Part shown: positions 50,938-59,227 of the stretch, in pieces
Layout: every line of letters begins with the position of its first letter
Numbering within the stretch: the stretch's first letter is position 1
Source: Alcaligenaceae bacterium
GTDB taxonomy: Bacteria > Pseudomonadota > Gammaproteobacteria > Burkholderiales > Burkholderiaceae_B
DNA length: 64,000 bases
Assembly: GCA_013416455.1 (NCBI GenBank)
Contig: JACCES010000011.1
Coordinates: 1-64,000 of the forward strand
Direction: 5' to 3'
Translations under genes and position numbers: made by a program
Notes under the pieces: generated by a model
Told to the model about the DNA's origin: nothing
What the model saw: only the letters and a program-made list of their open reading frames with translations
The model's database searches: none

Positions 50938-52101
50938 ATGCATTTCGGTTTAAACGAAGAGCAAAGACAAATCAGATCGGCGATTGAGAACCTGTGTCAG
51001 CCGTTCGACGATGAATATTGGTTTGCCAAGGATCGCGACGGGGGGTTCCCGTTCGAGTTTCACCAGGCGCTGGCCCAGGCGGGCTGGCTGGGCATCGCCA
51101 TGCCCCAGGAATACGGCGGCGCGGGGCTGGGCATTACCGAAGCGGCGCTCATGATGCATACCATTGCCGCCACGGGCGCGGGCCTGTCCGGGGCCTCGGC
51201 GGTGCATATGAACATCTTCGGGCTGCACCCCGTCGTGGTGTTCGGCACCCCCGAGCAGCGGCAGCGCTGGCTCCCGCCCCTCATCGCCGGGGCCGACAAG
51301 GCCTGCTTCGGCGTGACCGAACCGAATACCGGCCTGAATACCCTCAGGCTCAAGACCCGCGCTGTGCGCCAGGGCGATCATTACGTGGTAAGCGGCCAGA
51401 AGGTGTGGATTTCCACCGCGCAGGTTGCCAACAAGATGCTGCTGCTGGCGCGTACGACGCCCATCGAGGAATGCAAGGGCAGCGAAGGCCTGAGCCTTTT
51501 CTATACGGATCTGGACCGCAACACTGTCCAGGTCCACGAAATCGAGAAAATGGGCCGGAAATGCGTGGATTCGAATCAGGTTTTCATCGATGGCTTGCGG
51601 ATTCCGGTTGAAGACAGGATAGGCGAGGAAGGCAAGGGGTTCAGTTATATCCTGCACGGCCTGAATCCCGAACGGATACTGATTGCCGCCGAAGCGGTCG
51701 GCCTGGGCCAGGCGGCGCTGGGCCGGGCGGCCAATTACGCAAAAGAGCGCGAGGTCTTCGACCGGCCGATCGGCATGAACCAGGGCATACAGCATCCGCT
51801 GGCCCGGTCGTGGGTCGAACTGGAGTCCGCGCATCTGATGGTGCAGAAAGCCGCCTGGCTTTACGACCAGGGCCAGACTTGCGGCGCGGAAGCCAACGGC
51901 GCCAAGTTCCTGGCCGCCGAAGCCTGCTATGGGGCATGCGAAAACGCCATCCTGACGCATGGCGGCATGGGTTATGCGAAGGAATACCATGTGGAACGCT
52001 ACCTGCGCGAAGCATGGATACCGCGCCTGGCTCCGGTCAGCCCGCAATTGATCCTCAGCTTCATCGCCGAGAAAGTCCTGGGGTTGCCTAAATCCTATTA
52101 G
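50938..52101 (+). CDS. Acyl-CoA dehydrogenase family flavoprotein
   Basis: 387 residues with the three-domain ACAD layout: an N-terminal helical domain (GLNEEQRQIRSAIENLCQPF), the FAD-contact strand CFGVTEPNTGLNT with VSGQKVWISTA, and a C-terminal helical domain ending GGMGYAKEYHVERYLREAW. The common EGT catalytic-Glu motif after YLRE(A) is absent: the sequence reads IPRLAPVSPQLILSFIAEKV, so the base must be another Glu or the protein is an ACAD variant. Last gene of the Bug-ThDP-CoA-transferase operon; predicted to desaturate the activated acid. Confidence 0.9.
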   Translation: MHFGLNEEQRQIRSAIENLCQPFDDEYWFAKDRDGGFPFEFHQALAQAGWLGIAMPQEYGGAGLGITEAALMMHTIAATGAGLSGASAVHMNIFGLHPVVVFGTPEQRQRWLPPLIAGADKACFGVTEPNTGLNTLRLKTRAVRQGDHYVVSGQKVWISTAQVANKMLLLARTTPIEECKGSEGLSLFYTDLDRNTVQVHEIEKMGRKCVDSNQVFIDGLRIPVEDRIGEEGKGFSYILHGLNPERILIAAEAVGLGQAALGRAANYAKEREVFDRPIGMNQGIQHPLARSWVELESAHLMVQKAAWLYDQGQTCGAEANGAKFLAAEACYGACENAILTHGGMGYAKEYHVERYLREAWIPRLAPVSPQLILSFIAEKVLGLPKSY

Positions 52102-52151
52102 TTGTCCAATTTTTCACGAAGAAACAGGAGACAAAGATTGATATTGTCTTT

Positions 52152-52206
52152 CATGACCACGTGCCAAAGCGCAAGCCTCGTCGTTCACGACGAGGTCAAG
52201 CGAGGC
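52152..52206 (+). repeat. Partial family A repeat with perfect hairpin
   Basis: ATGACCACGTGCCAAAGCGC opens a 5' partial copy ending GGTCAAGCGAGGCC. The hairpin CCTCGTCG-TTCA-CGACGAGG is perfect here, versus one mismatch or wobble in the other copies. It lies between the acyl-CoA dehydrogenase stop and the 3' end of the Rpn nuclease gene. Confidence 0.65.
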
Positions 52207-52238
52207 CATACCCAGGGGGGGGCCGCGACCTATCATGC

Positions 52239-53201
52239 TTAATCTCGAAAGACATCTTCGATGCGCTCGGCGTCCAGTATATTGAGCGACCAGGCTTCAA
52301 GCTGGGTGGAAGTGGCCGAGGCGAGCCGTTTCCTGTCTGTGTCGGGTAAAGCGCCGAATTTGCGGGCTATCAGGCGCGCCAGCAAGTCTGCCTGCCCGTC
52401 TTGCCTGCCTTCCTGCTTTCCCTCCAGACGGTACTTCAGTGTCCAGTCGCGGGAATGGTGGAGGGTGGTGGTCATGGCGGTGATCTCCTTGAGGTCTTCG
52501 CTGTCGGGAAGCGGGATATGCCTGGGCAGCGCCCGCGGAAGCAGGATGTGGCGCACCCATTGCCCGACGATGCGGTACAGCTCCCGGTTCGGTTCGCTGG
52601 CGAGCTGCTGGGTTAGAGTTTGCAGCAAGCGCCCGGTATGTTCAATGCCTTGATTATGCTCCAGTTTGAACAGCTGGGCTGCGAGGTTGTCTTCGGGCAG
52701 ATGGCCTGAGCGCACCCATTTTCCTTCGTCGATGAGCAGGTATTGCATGGTTGGCTGGAAGGGGCGCAGCGAAGCGGATACGGGTTGAAGCAGGGATGCA
52801 ATATCCTGCGCGTGTTTCCAGGGCTTGAGGCCGCTGTAGAGCACGATGGGCAGGATGGCAGGAAGGGGATTGCCGGGCGGGGTCAGCTTGCGGCGCACCA
52901 GGGTTTCGTAGCCCAGTCCGGTGTAGCTCAGTACGCGCACTGGCATGAGCCAGTCGCCGCGCGCCTGGTGTTCAAGCAGCAGCATGAAATACAGAACTTC
53001 GCTGTCGGTGCGGCGCACTGTCCAGAGCAAATCGCCCTGACGGGCTTGTTGCGCGCTGCTGACGTGGTCAGAGGGCAGGGGCAGCAGTGTGTCCAGATCC
53101 AGCAAGGCCACCCATTCGGGCGGTAGCATGCCCTGCAGCAAGGCGCGCACGACATCGGGGTGGCCGAACAGCTGTCGGTAGTGGCGGTCATGGTGGCGCA
53201 T
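52239..53201 (-). CDS. Rpn family recombination-promoting nuclease (PF04754-like)
   Basis: 320 residues of the YhgA/Rpn group, PD-(D/E)XK nucleases once called transposase_31, which increase RecA-independent recombination in E. coli. The N-terminal HHDRHYRQLFGHPDVVRALL motif, GDLLWTVR with the metal-binding Asp and LLLEHQ (E-x-Q) of the nuclease core, and the LPIVLYSG segment are all present. The C-terminus has the LEGKQEGRQDGQADLLARLI repeat-rich tail typical of the family. It stands alone between catabolic modules, with a family A repeat at its 3' end, and is plausibly a recently acquired mobile or selfish gene. Confidence 0.88.
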   Translation of the reverse strand: MRHHDRHYRQLFGHPDVVRALLQGMLPPEWVALLDLDTLLPLPSDHVSSAQQARQGDLLWTVRRTDSEVLYFMLLLEHQARGDWLMPVRVLSYTGLGYETLVRRKLTPPGNPLPAILPIVLYSGLKPWKHAQDIASLLQPVSASLRPFQPTMQYLLIDEGKWVRSGHLPEDNLAAQLFKLEHNQGIEHTGRLLQTLTQQLASEPNRELYRIVGQWVRHILLPRALPRHIPLPDSEDLKEITAMTTTLHHSRDWTLKYRLEGKQEGRQDGQADLLARLIARKFGALPDTDRKRLASATSTQLEAWSLNILDAERIEDVFRD

Positions 53202-53373
53202 GGCGGGTAACTGGAAGACGTGTCGAAGGCTTCACTGTAAGGAAAGCCGCGCCTGTCCGGCGAGGTCGGACAGCAGTTTGTCCATGCGTAGTTGTGCGTC
53301 GGGCGAATGCTCTTTCTCTACCGGGGCCGTCTTTGATCTGTCGGGGGGCAGGCTGACATATTGACCACGCCCC

Positions 53374-54210
53374 TCAGCCCCGCCTGTGCGGGGCCGCGGC
53401 TCGCAGGGAAGAGGTCAGTCTCTGGGCGGCTGCGCTCAGGCGGGGCAATACGGTCTGGACGATATGGTCGCGGTCGAGCGGCAGGCGATTGAAACTCACA
53501 TTCAAAGCGGCGCATACGCGATTGTCCGCGTCGAATACGGGTACCGACAGGCCGCTGATGTGCGGCTCCATTTCGCCCTGAACCCACGCATAGCGCTGAA
53601 CGCGCACGCGCTCCAGTTCCTCGCGCAGGAGCTTTTCGTCCGTGATCGTGCTTTTTGTGTAAGGCCGCAACTGGGTGTGTGAGAAGTAGTGCTTCAATTG
53701 GGATTCGTTCAGCGAACTGAGCAAGACGCGGCCCATAGAATTGCAATAAGCGGGCCGGCGCGTCCCGATCGTCGTGTCCTGCGACAGGATGCGATGCACG
53801 GCAACCCGCCACACGTACACGATCTCCACGTCGTCCAGTACTACGATGCTGCTGGTTTCACCGACTTCCTCGACCAGGGTTTCCAGTACCGGTTCAGCGA
53901 ATGACCACAGCGGCAGAGAAGACAAATAGGCATATCCGAGCGACAGTACCTTTGGGGTAAGGCAAAAATACCGCTCATTTTCGCGCCGGACATAGCCGAG
54001 ATCCTCCAGCGTGAGGAGGAAACGCCGGGCGCCTGCCCGCGTCATGCCGGTGCGCGCGGCCACTTCGCTCAATGTAAGCGACGTGGCGCCTTCGCCGAAG
54101 GCACGAATCACTGTAAGGCCTTTGGCAAAGGCGCCGACAAAATAGCGGGTAACGTCGGGCCGGCCCTGGGGGTCTTCCAGGTCGTTCTGTGGCGCTGATT
54201 GTTTGCTCAT
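53374..54210 (-). CDS. IclR-family transcriptional regulator
   Basis: 278 residues. Winged helix (KGLTVIRAFGEGATSLTLSEVAARTGMTRAGARRFLLTLEDLGY) and GAF-like effector domain with a PcaR/PobR-like layout (SYAYLSSLPLWSFAEPVLETLVEEVGETSSI-type region, split). Overlaps the acyl-CoA synthetase gene by 4 bases (ATGA), so it is the last gene of the minus-strand operon and probably autoregulates it. Confidence 0.92.
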   Translation of the reverse strand: MSKQSAPQNDLEDPQGRPDVTRYFVGAFAKGLTVIRAFGEGATSLTLSEVAARTGMTRAGARRFLLTLEDLGYVRRENERYFCLTPKVLSLGYAYLSSLPLWSFAEPVLETLVEEVGETSSIVVLDDVEIVYVWRVAVHRILSQDTTIGTRRPAYCNSMGRVLLSSLNESQLKHYFSHTQLRPYTKSTITDEKLLREELERVRVQRYAWVQGEMEPHISGLSVPVFDADNRVCAALNVSFNRLPLDRDHIVQTVLPRLSAAAQRLTSSLRAAAPHRRG

Positions 54211-56339
54211 TGATCGGTGCTGTATGCTTCCGTATATTCCACCAAGGCGTCCAATACAACTGTATCACCGTCGATCAGACTATCGTCGACGCCCACAAGG
54301 ACGGGGTTCATATCCACGGAACGCAGCCTGCCGGCCGCCCGGTGCAGGCATTCGGCGAGCGCCACTGCGCTGCGGCACAGTGCGCGGGTGTCCACCGCCG
54401 GTTCTCCTCTTACACCTTTCAACAGAGGGGCCATGCGCAGATTCCGCAAGCCACGCTCTGCCTGCTCCATGGAAAACGGATGGATGAGCGTAGTGAAATC
54501 GGGCAGGGCTTCGACATATTTGCCGCCTTCCCCCAGCATGACAATGGCTCCGAATCGCTCATCGTAGCGTCCTCCTAGTACAAACTCGTACCGTCCCCGG
54601 ATCATGGGCGCAATGAGTATACCCGCGATATGTTTTCCCATCCCGGCGGCACGGGCGGTCAGGCGACGGTACGTATCCCTGACTGAGGCCTCGTCGTTGC
54701 AGTCCAGAACCACGAGACCATGGTCGGATTTATGCGGGATTTCATCCGAGCATGCCTTGAGGACGACAGGACGTCCAAAGTGGCGCCACGCGGCGACGGC
54801 TTGGGTCTCATCAGTGCAGACTCTGTGGGGAATGCATGTGATGCCTGCGGTTTCCAGCAAGTCGAGGCTGTCGGCTTCCGACATGAAGCGCGTCGGGCTG
54901 GCGTCGTGTTCCCGAGGCCGGGGAGCCGGCGTGCGGGACAATGCGGCTTCCTCGACGTTGCGCAGAAGCTGGGCGTGTCGAGACAACTGGCCCAACGCGG
55001 CAATGGCGTCGATGTCGTGTGAAAATACCGGTAAACCATGCTCGAAGAAGGTTTGACGCGTGGACGCCAAAGGGGCGGCCACCGCCACCGGCTTATTGGA
55101 TGCCCGGGCAAAGGCCGCCGCATCGCGGGCAAAGCCCGGCACATCGTAGCCTATGCCGGACATGGGCAGGGTGATCAGAAAAAGATCGCCCAGATTTCGC
55201 TGGGATAAAAGCGGCAGCAGGTTCGTGAACAAGCTGCTGTCCGTGAGCAACGCGGCCGTCAGGTCGATCGGGTTTGCGGCGCTGGCAAAAGATGGCAGCA
55301 CGCCAGAGACGGCTTCCCGATCCTTGTGCTCGAAAGGGTCCAATGACAGGCCGTGCCGCTCCGCGGCATCCGCGGCCATGACACAGCTGGCGCCGGAGTT
55401 GCTGATGGCGATGAGGCGGTTTCCCCTGGGCAATCGGCCATGCAGATACAGGGGGACCGCGTTGACCATGGCACGCATGTCATGGACCCGGCATATGCCA
55501 TGCTTCTGGAAGAAAGCGTCTGTGACCCGGTCGTCGCTGGCCAGCGCTCCGGTATGGGAACTGGCCGCTGCCTGGCCCGCGGCGGAGACGCCCGCCTTCA
55601 ACGCAAGCACGGGCACACCTCGCTGCCTGGCGAGTTCGGCCATCCGGGCCCAACGTTCAGGATCGGGGATGTGCTCGGCATACAGAAGCAGGATCCGGAT
55701 ATCCGGATCATGCAGGGCAGCCATGGCGAGTTCCGCGACGGTCAGGTCGCATTCATTTCCTGTGGCAATCGAGTAGCGGACTCCGATGCCCATTTCCCTC
55801 AAGGCCGCGTAGGGAACCATGCTCATTGCGCCGCTTTGACTGATGATCGCCACAGGCCCGTCCCGAGGCGGGATCTCGCTGATCAGCGTGGCAAATGACG
55901 CGACGGCCCCGGTGCTGAAGTTTGCGAGTCCTTGTGTGTTCGGCCCGATGATCCTCATGCCTGAGCCGCGTGCGATGGAAACCATGTCCGCCTGGGCCCG
56001 TTTTCCATCCTCATCGGTTTCCGCAAAACCGGAACTCATGACCACGCATGTCCGGATTCCGGCCGCGGCGGCCTGCTCGACGGCGGAACAGGCCAACGCA
56101 CCCGGCACGGCCACAATGGCCATGTCGGGTGTTTCGGGAAGGGTGTCCAAAGTCGGGTAGGCGGGCAGGCCCTGTACGGTTGCACGTGTCGGGTTGATGG
56201 GAAAGATCGAGCCGTTGTATCCCTGCCGCAGCATGTATTTGATCGGCCTTCCGCCAATTTTTTCCGGATTCTCGGAGGCGCCGACTACGGCAATTGACCG
56301 GGGATTCAACGCGTGGCTCAACCGTACATCGTGATTCAT
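54207..56339 (-). CDS. Acyl-CoA synthetase (ADP/NDP-forming)
   Basis: 710 residues, a single-chain fusion of the alpha and beta parts. The N-terminal CoA-binding Rossmann domain begins SIAVVGASENPEKIGG; the phosphohistidine loop is ASSHTGALAS with His262; the C-terminal half is ATP-grasp (RPVVLKACSDEIPHKSDHGLV). It forms acyl-CoA from acid, CoA and ATP with release of ADP and phosphate. In this operon it would activate the imported acid for the hotdog hydratases. The Bug gene precedes it by 58 bases. Confidence 0.92.
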   Translation of the reverse strand: MNHDVRLSHALNPRSIAVVGASENPEKIGGRPIKYMLRQGYNGSIFPINPTRATVQGLPAYPTLDTLPETPDMAIVAVPGALACSAVEQAAAAGIRTCVVMSSGFAETDEDGKRAQADMVSIARGSGMRIIGPNTQGLANFSTGAVASFATLISEIPPRDGPVAIISQSGAMSMVPYAALREMGIGVRYSIATGNECDLTVAELAMAALHDPDIRILLLYAEHIPDPERWARMAELARQRGVPVLALKAGVSAAGQAAASSHTGALASDDRVTDAFFQKHGICRVHDMRAMVNAVPLYLHGRLPRGNRLIAISNSGASCVMAADAAERHGLSLDPFEHKDREAVSGVLPSFASAANPIDLTAALLTDSSLFTNLLPLLSQRNLGDLFLITLPMSGIGYDVPGFARDAAAFARASNKPVAVAAPLASTRQTFFEHGLPVFSHDIDAIAALGQLSRHAQLLRNVEEAALSRTPAPRPREHDASPTRFMSEADSLDLLETAGITCIPHRVCTDETQAVAAWRHFGRPVVLKACSDEIPHKSDHGLVVLDCNDEASVRDTYRRLTARAAGMGKHIAGILIAPMIRGRYEFVLGGRYDERFGAIVMLGEGGKYVEALPDFTTLIHPFSMEQAERGLRNLRMAPLLKGVRGEPAVDTRALCRSAVALAECLHRAAGRLRSVDMNPVLVGVDDSLIDGDTVVLDALVEYTEAYSTDQ

Positions 56340-56397
56340 ATGTTTCTCAATTTTCCAGGAAGAAGACTTGAAAGCGGATGTTCATATGGCTTTACTT

Positions 56398-57375
56398 TCA
56401 GTCGACTTTCATGCCGGACTGCTCGACGACTTTCCCCCATTTGTCGGCTTCGGTCTCGATAAAGCTTCCGAATTCCTCCATTGAATTCGCTACGACGTCC
56501 ACGCCCTGCTTCTGCAGTTGGTCCTGTACCTCCGGGTTTCGCAGGGATGCGATCAGAGCCTTGCTGAGTTTCTCTTTGACGGCGGGGGGCGTGGCGGCGG
56601 GGGCAACGAAGCCGAACCATGCCGTCGCCTCGTAGCCGGACACGCCGGACTCGTCCATGGTTGCGACGGCGGGAAGCGACTCGCTGCGCGTCTTGCTGGT
56701 CACGGCCAGGGCTTTCAATTTACCGCTTTGCACCAGGGGCAAGGCTGTCGGCAGATTGTCGAACATCAAATGAACATGGCCGCCCATCAGATCATTGAGA
56801 GCGGGAGCACTGCCCTTGTAAGGGACATGTTCGAACGTCACCCCGGCCATCATCTTGAACATCTCCGCGCTCAAGTGTCCGGACGTGCCGCTGCCCATGG
56901 AGGCGAAGGTCAATGTGCCATCATCTTTCTTGAGTGCGCTGATCAGCTCGCTTACGGATGCGGCGGAAACCGAGGGATGGGCAAGCAGCACATTGGGCAG
57001 GCTACCGGCCAGGGTCAGTGGCGCGAAATCCTTTACGCTGAAGCCGGCGCTCTTGTAAAGGATGGGATTGACGGTAAGGAGACCCGCCGGCGCGACCATG
57101 AAGGTGTAGCCATCAGGCGCCGAGCGCGCCACGTGCAAGGCGCCGATGTTGCCGCCGGCCCCGGGCCGGTTGTCCACAACGACAGGGACTCCCAATTCGT
57201 CGGATAATCGTGCCCCCACGACGCGGGCAATAATGTCATTGGTGCCGCCGGGTTGATATGGGACCACCAGACTGATCGGCCGGTCCGGGTAGTTGTCCTG
57301 TGCGCGGGTAGCGGGTGATCCTGCCATCATTGCCAGTGACATCAAGCAGAGTATGAGCGGAGATGCTTTCATCAT
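56398..57375 (-). CDS. Bug (TctC) family periplasmic solute receptor
   Basis: 325 residues with signal peptide MMKASPLILCLMSLAMMAGS (cleavage near TRAQDNYPDRP). Motifs are VVPYQPGGTNDIIAR, VDNRPGAGGNIG, PDGYT and VPYKGSAPALNDLMGGHV. GAAAGGAAAT lies before the ATG. Within the minus-strand operon between RidA and the acyl-CoA synthetase, separated from RidA by a short family B derivative. Confidence 0.93.
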   Translation of the reverse strand: MMKASPLILCLMSLAMMAGSPATRAQDNYPDRPISLVVPYQPGGTNDIIARVVGARLSDELGVPVVVDNRPGAGGNIGALHVARSAPDGYTFMVAPAGLLTVNPILYKSAGFSVKDFAPLTLAGSLPNVLLAHPSVSAASVSELISALKKDDGTLTFASMGSGTSGHLSAEMFKMMAGVTFEHVPYKGSAPALNDLMGGHVHLMFDNLPTALPLVQSGKLKALAVTSKTRSESLPAVATMDESGVSGYEATAWFGFVAPAATPPAVKEKLSKALIASLRNPEVQDQLQKQGVDVVANSMEEFGSFIETEADKWGKVVEQSGMKVD

Positions 57376-57453
57376 GATTTCCTTTCGGTTCTGGTGGGTT
57401 GAAACGTCCTGCGGGAAATCAGGGTATGTCTCCTCCTGTATCCCCGGACTTGC

Positions 57454-57551
57454 TCAAGAAAGCCGTGAACGACTCGTTGCGCCGTATGCATTCCCGGATC
57501 CGGGCGATCCGGCGCGCCAGCCGGCCGCTCGAATCATTCAGAGTGGCCTTA
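57454..57551 (-). repeat. Short degenerate family B derivative
   Basis: On the minus strand the sequence reads GAATGATTCGAGCGGCCGGC through GGATCCGGGAATGCAT to GAGTCGTTCACGGC, matching the ends of the full elements (TTCGAGCGG left, TGCATGCGGCGC right) with most of the middle deleted. It lies inside an operon, between the RidA stop and the Bug start. Confidence 0.6.
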
Positions 57552-57566
57552 GCGTGAACAGGCCCT
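57547..57566 (-). repeat. Family C stop-codon-associated motif
   Basis: CCTTAGCGTGAACAGGCCCT, 18 of 20 identical to 27220-27239. On the minus strand it leads out of the RidA stop codon (57565-57567) straight into the family B derivative. Confidence 0.5.
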
Positions 57567-57969
57567 AAAGCGATGGGCGTGGTATTCGGGCGGTTGCTTT
57601 GATTTCAATCAGAGCCTGGGGCCTGACCAGCCCGGCCACCACAACCCCGGTGGCTGCCGGATAGGGCGGGCCTTTGAACAGTTCGCGGCGCACTTCCGCC
57701 GTCTTGTCGTATCCTTCCAGTGTCACGACGTAGTCCACCGTCTCGACCACGTGCTCGAAGCCCGCGCCCGCGGCGGCCAGTACGGCTCCGATCTTCTTGT
57801 AGATGTATCTGGCCTGGGCGGCCATATCCCCCACGCCCACAATATTCCGGTTTTCATCGACAGCCGTCATGCCGGATATCAGCAGCCATTCACCGCAACG
57901 CACAGCCGGCGAGAACGTCGTGCTGTCCTTCCAGGGGCCTGGATAAATCGCTTCATAAGGTACTGTCAT
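57565..57969 (-). CDS. RidA family protein
   Basis: 134 residues from the ATG at 57969, which overlaps the upstream MaoC stop as ATGA and has GGGAG about 10 bases upstream. RidA fold with FSPAVRCGEWLLISGMTAVDENRN and a C-terminal YPAATGVVVAGLVRPQALIEIKATA. At the usual Arg position the sequence is PAATGV, so the canonical substrate Arg is again not obvious. Part of the hotdog/Bug/acyl-CoA synthetase operon. Confidence 0.82.
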   Translation of the reverse strand: MTVPYEAIYPGPWKDSTTFSPAVRCGEWLLISGMTAVDENRNIVGVGDMAAQARYIYKKIGAVLAAAGAGFEHVVETVDYVVTLEGYDKTAEVRRELFKGPPYPAATGVVVAGLVRPQALIEIKATARIPRPSL

Positions 57970-58439
57970 GCTGACTCGCTCTCCCATTTCAGAAGGTACT
58001 GATGTGAACCCGTGAATACTGTTCGATCATGCTGGTTCCGCATGTCTATGCCGAAGGTCACGCGAGAGCGCCCACGCCGGTCGGGAGGGCCTGTGGATAT
58101 GACTTCGTAAGTTATCTGGATGTGATCGTCGGGAAATACGGGCTCGATGAATCTGGATTCCTGGGCGACGAGCGCCACCATGGAATCACGAAGCTGCCCG
58201 GATAAATCGCTGGCTCCCAAAGCGGCCAGGGACACCAACAACAGGCCATGCGCGACACATGCCCCGAAATCAGTCTGCCGGGCGTACTCCGCGTCGTAGT
58301 GAATGGGGTGCTTGTCGCCGGTAAGCGCCGCAAAATCCCTGAACATCGCCATATCGACGCGGCGGCTGACTCCTTTGAAGAGGGCGCCGGCCGATAAGTC
58401 CCGTGCGAAAATCTGTGCGCTGGTGTCGCCGCCCATCAC
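57966..58439 (-). CDS. MaoC-like (R)-specific hydratase
   Basis: 157 residues, single hotdog domain. The hydratase motif is complete: FRDFAALTGDKHPIHYDAEYARQT with the Asp/His catalytic pair, then FGACVAHGLLL. Predicted to hydrate enoyl-CoA or dehydrate 3-hydroxyacyl-CoA. Overlaps both neighbours by 4 bases, so expression is stoichiometrically linked to the next hotdog protein. Confidence 0.88.
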   Translation of the reverse strand: MMGGDTSAQIFARDLSAGALFKGVSRRVDMAMFRDFAALTGDKHPIHYDAEYARQTDFGACVAHGLLLVSLAALGASDLSGQLRDSMVALVAQESRFIEPVFPDDHIQITYEVISTGPPDRRGRSRVTFGIDMRNQHDRTVFTGSHQYLLKWESESA

Positions 58440-58774
58440 GCGGGTCTCAATCCGACACGGCCGGTCATGGCGGGCTGGTTGTTTGATGTTGCTCGCAGGT
58501 CGCCGTTGTCCTCGATTTCCACATGGAAGACATCACCGGGGCACACCGGCCCCACCCAGCGGGTGTACAGTTTCCCGGCGCGCAGCCAGTCGGCGCCCAG
58601 TTTCCTGACTGCGACATCCATGACAAATGCGCTCATGTGCGGCCCATGCAGCAAGGTGCCGCGGAAACCCCGTTTGGCCGCATAGTCGTGGTCGTAATGG
58701 ATGATGTCGTTGTCGCCATTGATCCGGCCATATCGGTCTATCATCGCTTGATCGATTGCAATTTCTCGCTGCAT
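58436..58774 (-). CDS. Small MaoC-like dehydratase domain protein
   Basis: 112 residues. Hydratase motif IDRYGRINGDNDIIHYDHDYAAKRGFRGTLLHG with Asp/His retained. Shorter than the usual 140-160, it resembles the catalytic half of a two-chain hydratase whose other half could be the protein encoded at 58778. Coupled by 4-base overlap to the next gene. Confidence 0.82.
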   Translation of the reverse strand: MQREIAIDQAMIDRYGRINGDNDIIHYDHDYAAKRGFRGTLLHGPHMSAFVMDVAVRKLGADWLRAGKLYTRWVGPVCPGDVFHVEIEDNGDLRATSNNQPAMTGRVGLRPA

Positions 58775-58777
58775 GCT

Positions 58778-59227
58778 TTACTCCGGTACATGAAAGGTAT
58801 TGACGAGTTCCCACAACAGCCGGCCGTCCGCATCGTGAAACTGCGCCTTCCATTGAACATAGCCACGGCCCTTTTTGTGAAACTTCCTGACGATGGCGCC
58901 GTTCGCCCGAACCGGTGTGGTTTCGTCGGCCCAGACCGGCGCATGCCATTCGAGTTCGACCTCGCCCATCACGATTCCTTGAATGGGCGGATAGTCCTTG
59001 TATAGGACGGCGGTCATGTATGGAAAGATCATTCCGGGAGGGGCGACGGCGCGTCCATCCAGTTGATACAGGCTGGCGTCCGCATCCACAGCGCGGATGT
59101 ACTCCTGTATCAAGTCGGGAGTGATGTCGAACCGCACTCCGGTCAATTGGCGCCCTTCTTCGAAGGCCGCATACGGTGTTCCGGGCGTGGCGCCTTCCCG
59201 CACCTTGATTTCGCTTGGACGAGTCAT
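58778..59227 (-). CDS. FAS1-DH/MaoC N-terminal-type hotdog protein
   Basis: 149 residues with a hotdog fold pattern like the non-catalytic half of MaoC/FAS1 dehydratases (VRFDITPDLIQEYIRAVDAD ... VAPPGMIFPYMTAVLYKDYP ... VMGEVELEWHAPVWADETTP). It lacks the Asp-x4-His hydratase pair seen in the next two genes, so it is probably a structural partner in a heteromeric hydratase. First gene of the minus-strand operon, divergent from LysR at 59661. Confidence 0.75.
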   Translation of the reverse strand: MTRPSEIKVREGATPGTPYAAFEEGRQLTGVRFDITPDLIQEYIRAVDADASLYQLDGRAVAPPGMIFPYMTAVLYKDYPPIQGIVMGEVELEWHAPVWADETTPVRANGAIVRKFHKKGRGYVQWKAQFHDADGRLLWELVNTFHVPE

